From CAZPGL01 sp964586175 (GTDB taxonomy: Bacteria > Actinomycetota > Acidimicrobiia > Acidimicrobiales > MedAcidi-G1): a DNA stretch of 31,247 nucleotides. This document shows positions 30,579-31,247 of this stretch, in pieces. The first letter of the stretch is position 1. Each line of letters opens with the position of its first letter. The position numbers were made by a program, and so were the translations under genes. Location of the stretch: the NCBI GenBank assembly GCA_964586175.1, contig CAZPGL010000026.1, positions 1 through 31,247 on the forward strand, in the 5' to 3' direction. The notes under the pieces are model-generated. The model was given only the letters and a program-made list of their open reading frames with translations, had not been told where the DNA came from and searched no databases.

Positions 30579-31247
30579 ATGAGCGAGTACACGCCACCGC
30601 TGGAGGACATCCGCCTCGTGCTGCACGACGTGGCCGACCTGGCCGGGGTTTGCGACCTGCCGGGATTCGAGCATGTCGACCCCGACACCGTCGACGGGGT
30701 GCTCGACGAGCTGGGCCGCTTCGTGGCCGAGGTCGTGGCACCGGTCAACCGCATCGGCGACACCGAGGGTTGTTCGGTCGCCGACGGTGTCGTCACGGTG
30801 CCGGCCGAGTTCCACAAGGCGTGGGAGCAGTTCATCGCCGCCGGCTGGGGCGCCATCTCCCAGGACCCCGACTACGGCGGCGGCGGCTTCCCCGGCGTCG
30901 TCCAGACCGTCATGACCGAGCTGCTGGCCACGGCCAGCCGGTCGTGGTCGATGGGCCCGATGCTGACCATCGGCGCCCTCGACGCCCTGCACACCTTCGC
31001 CGACGAGGGCATGAAGGAGACCTACCTGCCCAAGATGGTGGCCGCCGAGTGGTCGGGCACCATGAACCTCACCGAACCCCAGGCCGGATCCGACGTCGGG
31101 GCGCTCACCACCCGGGCCGAGCCCCAGGACGACGGCAGCTACCGCATCTTCGGCACCAAGATCTTCATCACCTTCGGTGAGCACGAGCTGACCGAGAACA
31201 TCATCCAACTGGTGCTGGCCCGCACCCCGGACAGCCCGCCCGGCACC
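30579..31247 (+). CDS. Acyl-CoA dehydrogenase, N-terminal part
   Basis: The open frame runs to the last base of the window, so the gene is cut at its 3' end; 223 codons are visible. The start YTPPLEDIRLVLHDVADL is that of the long (about 600-residue) acyl-CoA dehydrogenase subfamily related to mycobacterial FadE5. An N-terminal helical domain with WGAISQDPDYGGGGFP is followed by the FAD/substrate segment NLTEPQAGSDVGAL. FGTKIFITFGEHELTENI is also typical of this subfamily. The enzyme would carry out the first oxidation of fatty-acid beta-oxidation with FAD. Chain-length preference cannot be read. ATG 30579 follows TACTCT by 6 nt. Confidence 0.93.
   Translation, partial: MSEYTPPLEDIRLVLHDVADLAGVCDLPGFEHVDPDTVDGVLDELGRFVAEVVAPVNRIGDTEGCSVADGVVTVPAEFHKAWEQFIAAGWGAISQDPDYGGGGFPGVVQTVMTELLATASRSWSMGPMLTIGALDALHTFADEGMKETYLPKMVAAEWSGTMNLTEPQAGSDVGALTTRAEPQDDGSYRIFGTKIFITFGEHELTENIIQLVLARTPDSPPGT

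Overview
The window is a 31.2 kb piece of a very GC-rich bacterial chromosome. It is packed with core genes, with short or overlapping gene junctions and many GTG starts. Gene content and order (pnp / M16 peptidase / dapB; dapA / rnj / ftsK; pgsA / cinA; recA / miaB / miaA / dapF / hflX / lexA / LysM protein; class II nrdJ) are those of an actinomycete. The Ser-substituted DapF, the E. coli-type DapD and the clustered dap genes point away from Mycobacterium/Streptomyces. My guess is a deep-branching lineage such as Acidimicrobiia, but that is inference. I see no mobile element, phage, CRISPR array, tRNA or rRNA.

Layout: 1-4850 holds pnp (5' end outside the window), an M16 peptidase, dapB, a SURF1 protein and an unknown winged-helix-like protein. 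4888-10909 holds dapA, rnj, ftsK and a CaCA antiporter. 10951-14538 holds rimO, pgsA, cinA and thpR. msrB (minus) and recA (plus) diverge around an SOS promoter at about 14950-15130. 16370-24174 holds miaB, miaA, dapF, hflX, dapC, dapD and dapE. lexA (minus) diverges from an SOS-type LysM gene across an intergenic region with three perfect LexA boxes (24869-25028). A minus-strand RibD-C family reductase follows, then nrdJ, tdk, a minus-strand SnoaL-like gene and the 5' part of an acyl-CoA dehydrogenase that runs off the end.

Functional themes: (i) six enzymes of the succinylase route to meso-diaminopimelate/lysine (dapB, A, F, C, D, E) lie within 21.5 kb; (ii) an SOS core of recA, lexA and a LysM division-inhibitor candidate, with GAAC-N4-GTTC operators visible at both loci; (iii) RNA decay and tRNA/ribosome modification (pnp, rnj, miaA, miaB, rimO, hflX, thpR); (iv) deoxynucleotide supply (nrdJ, tdk).

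The most interesting signals are regulatory. A TANNNT hexamer (four times exactly TAGCCT) sits 6-9 nt before many start codons, which suggests widespread leaderless transcription. The same rule, with a consensus TTGACA -35 box and a LexA box in the spacer, points to a 33-residue leaderless ORF between lexA and the LysM gene. DapF lacks the first of its two catalytic cysteines (Ser71). recX and nrdR are missing from the places where many actinomycetes carry them.
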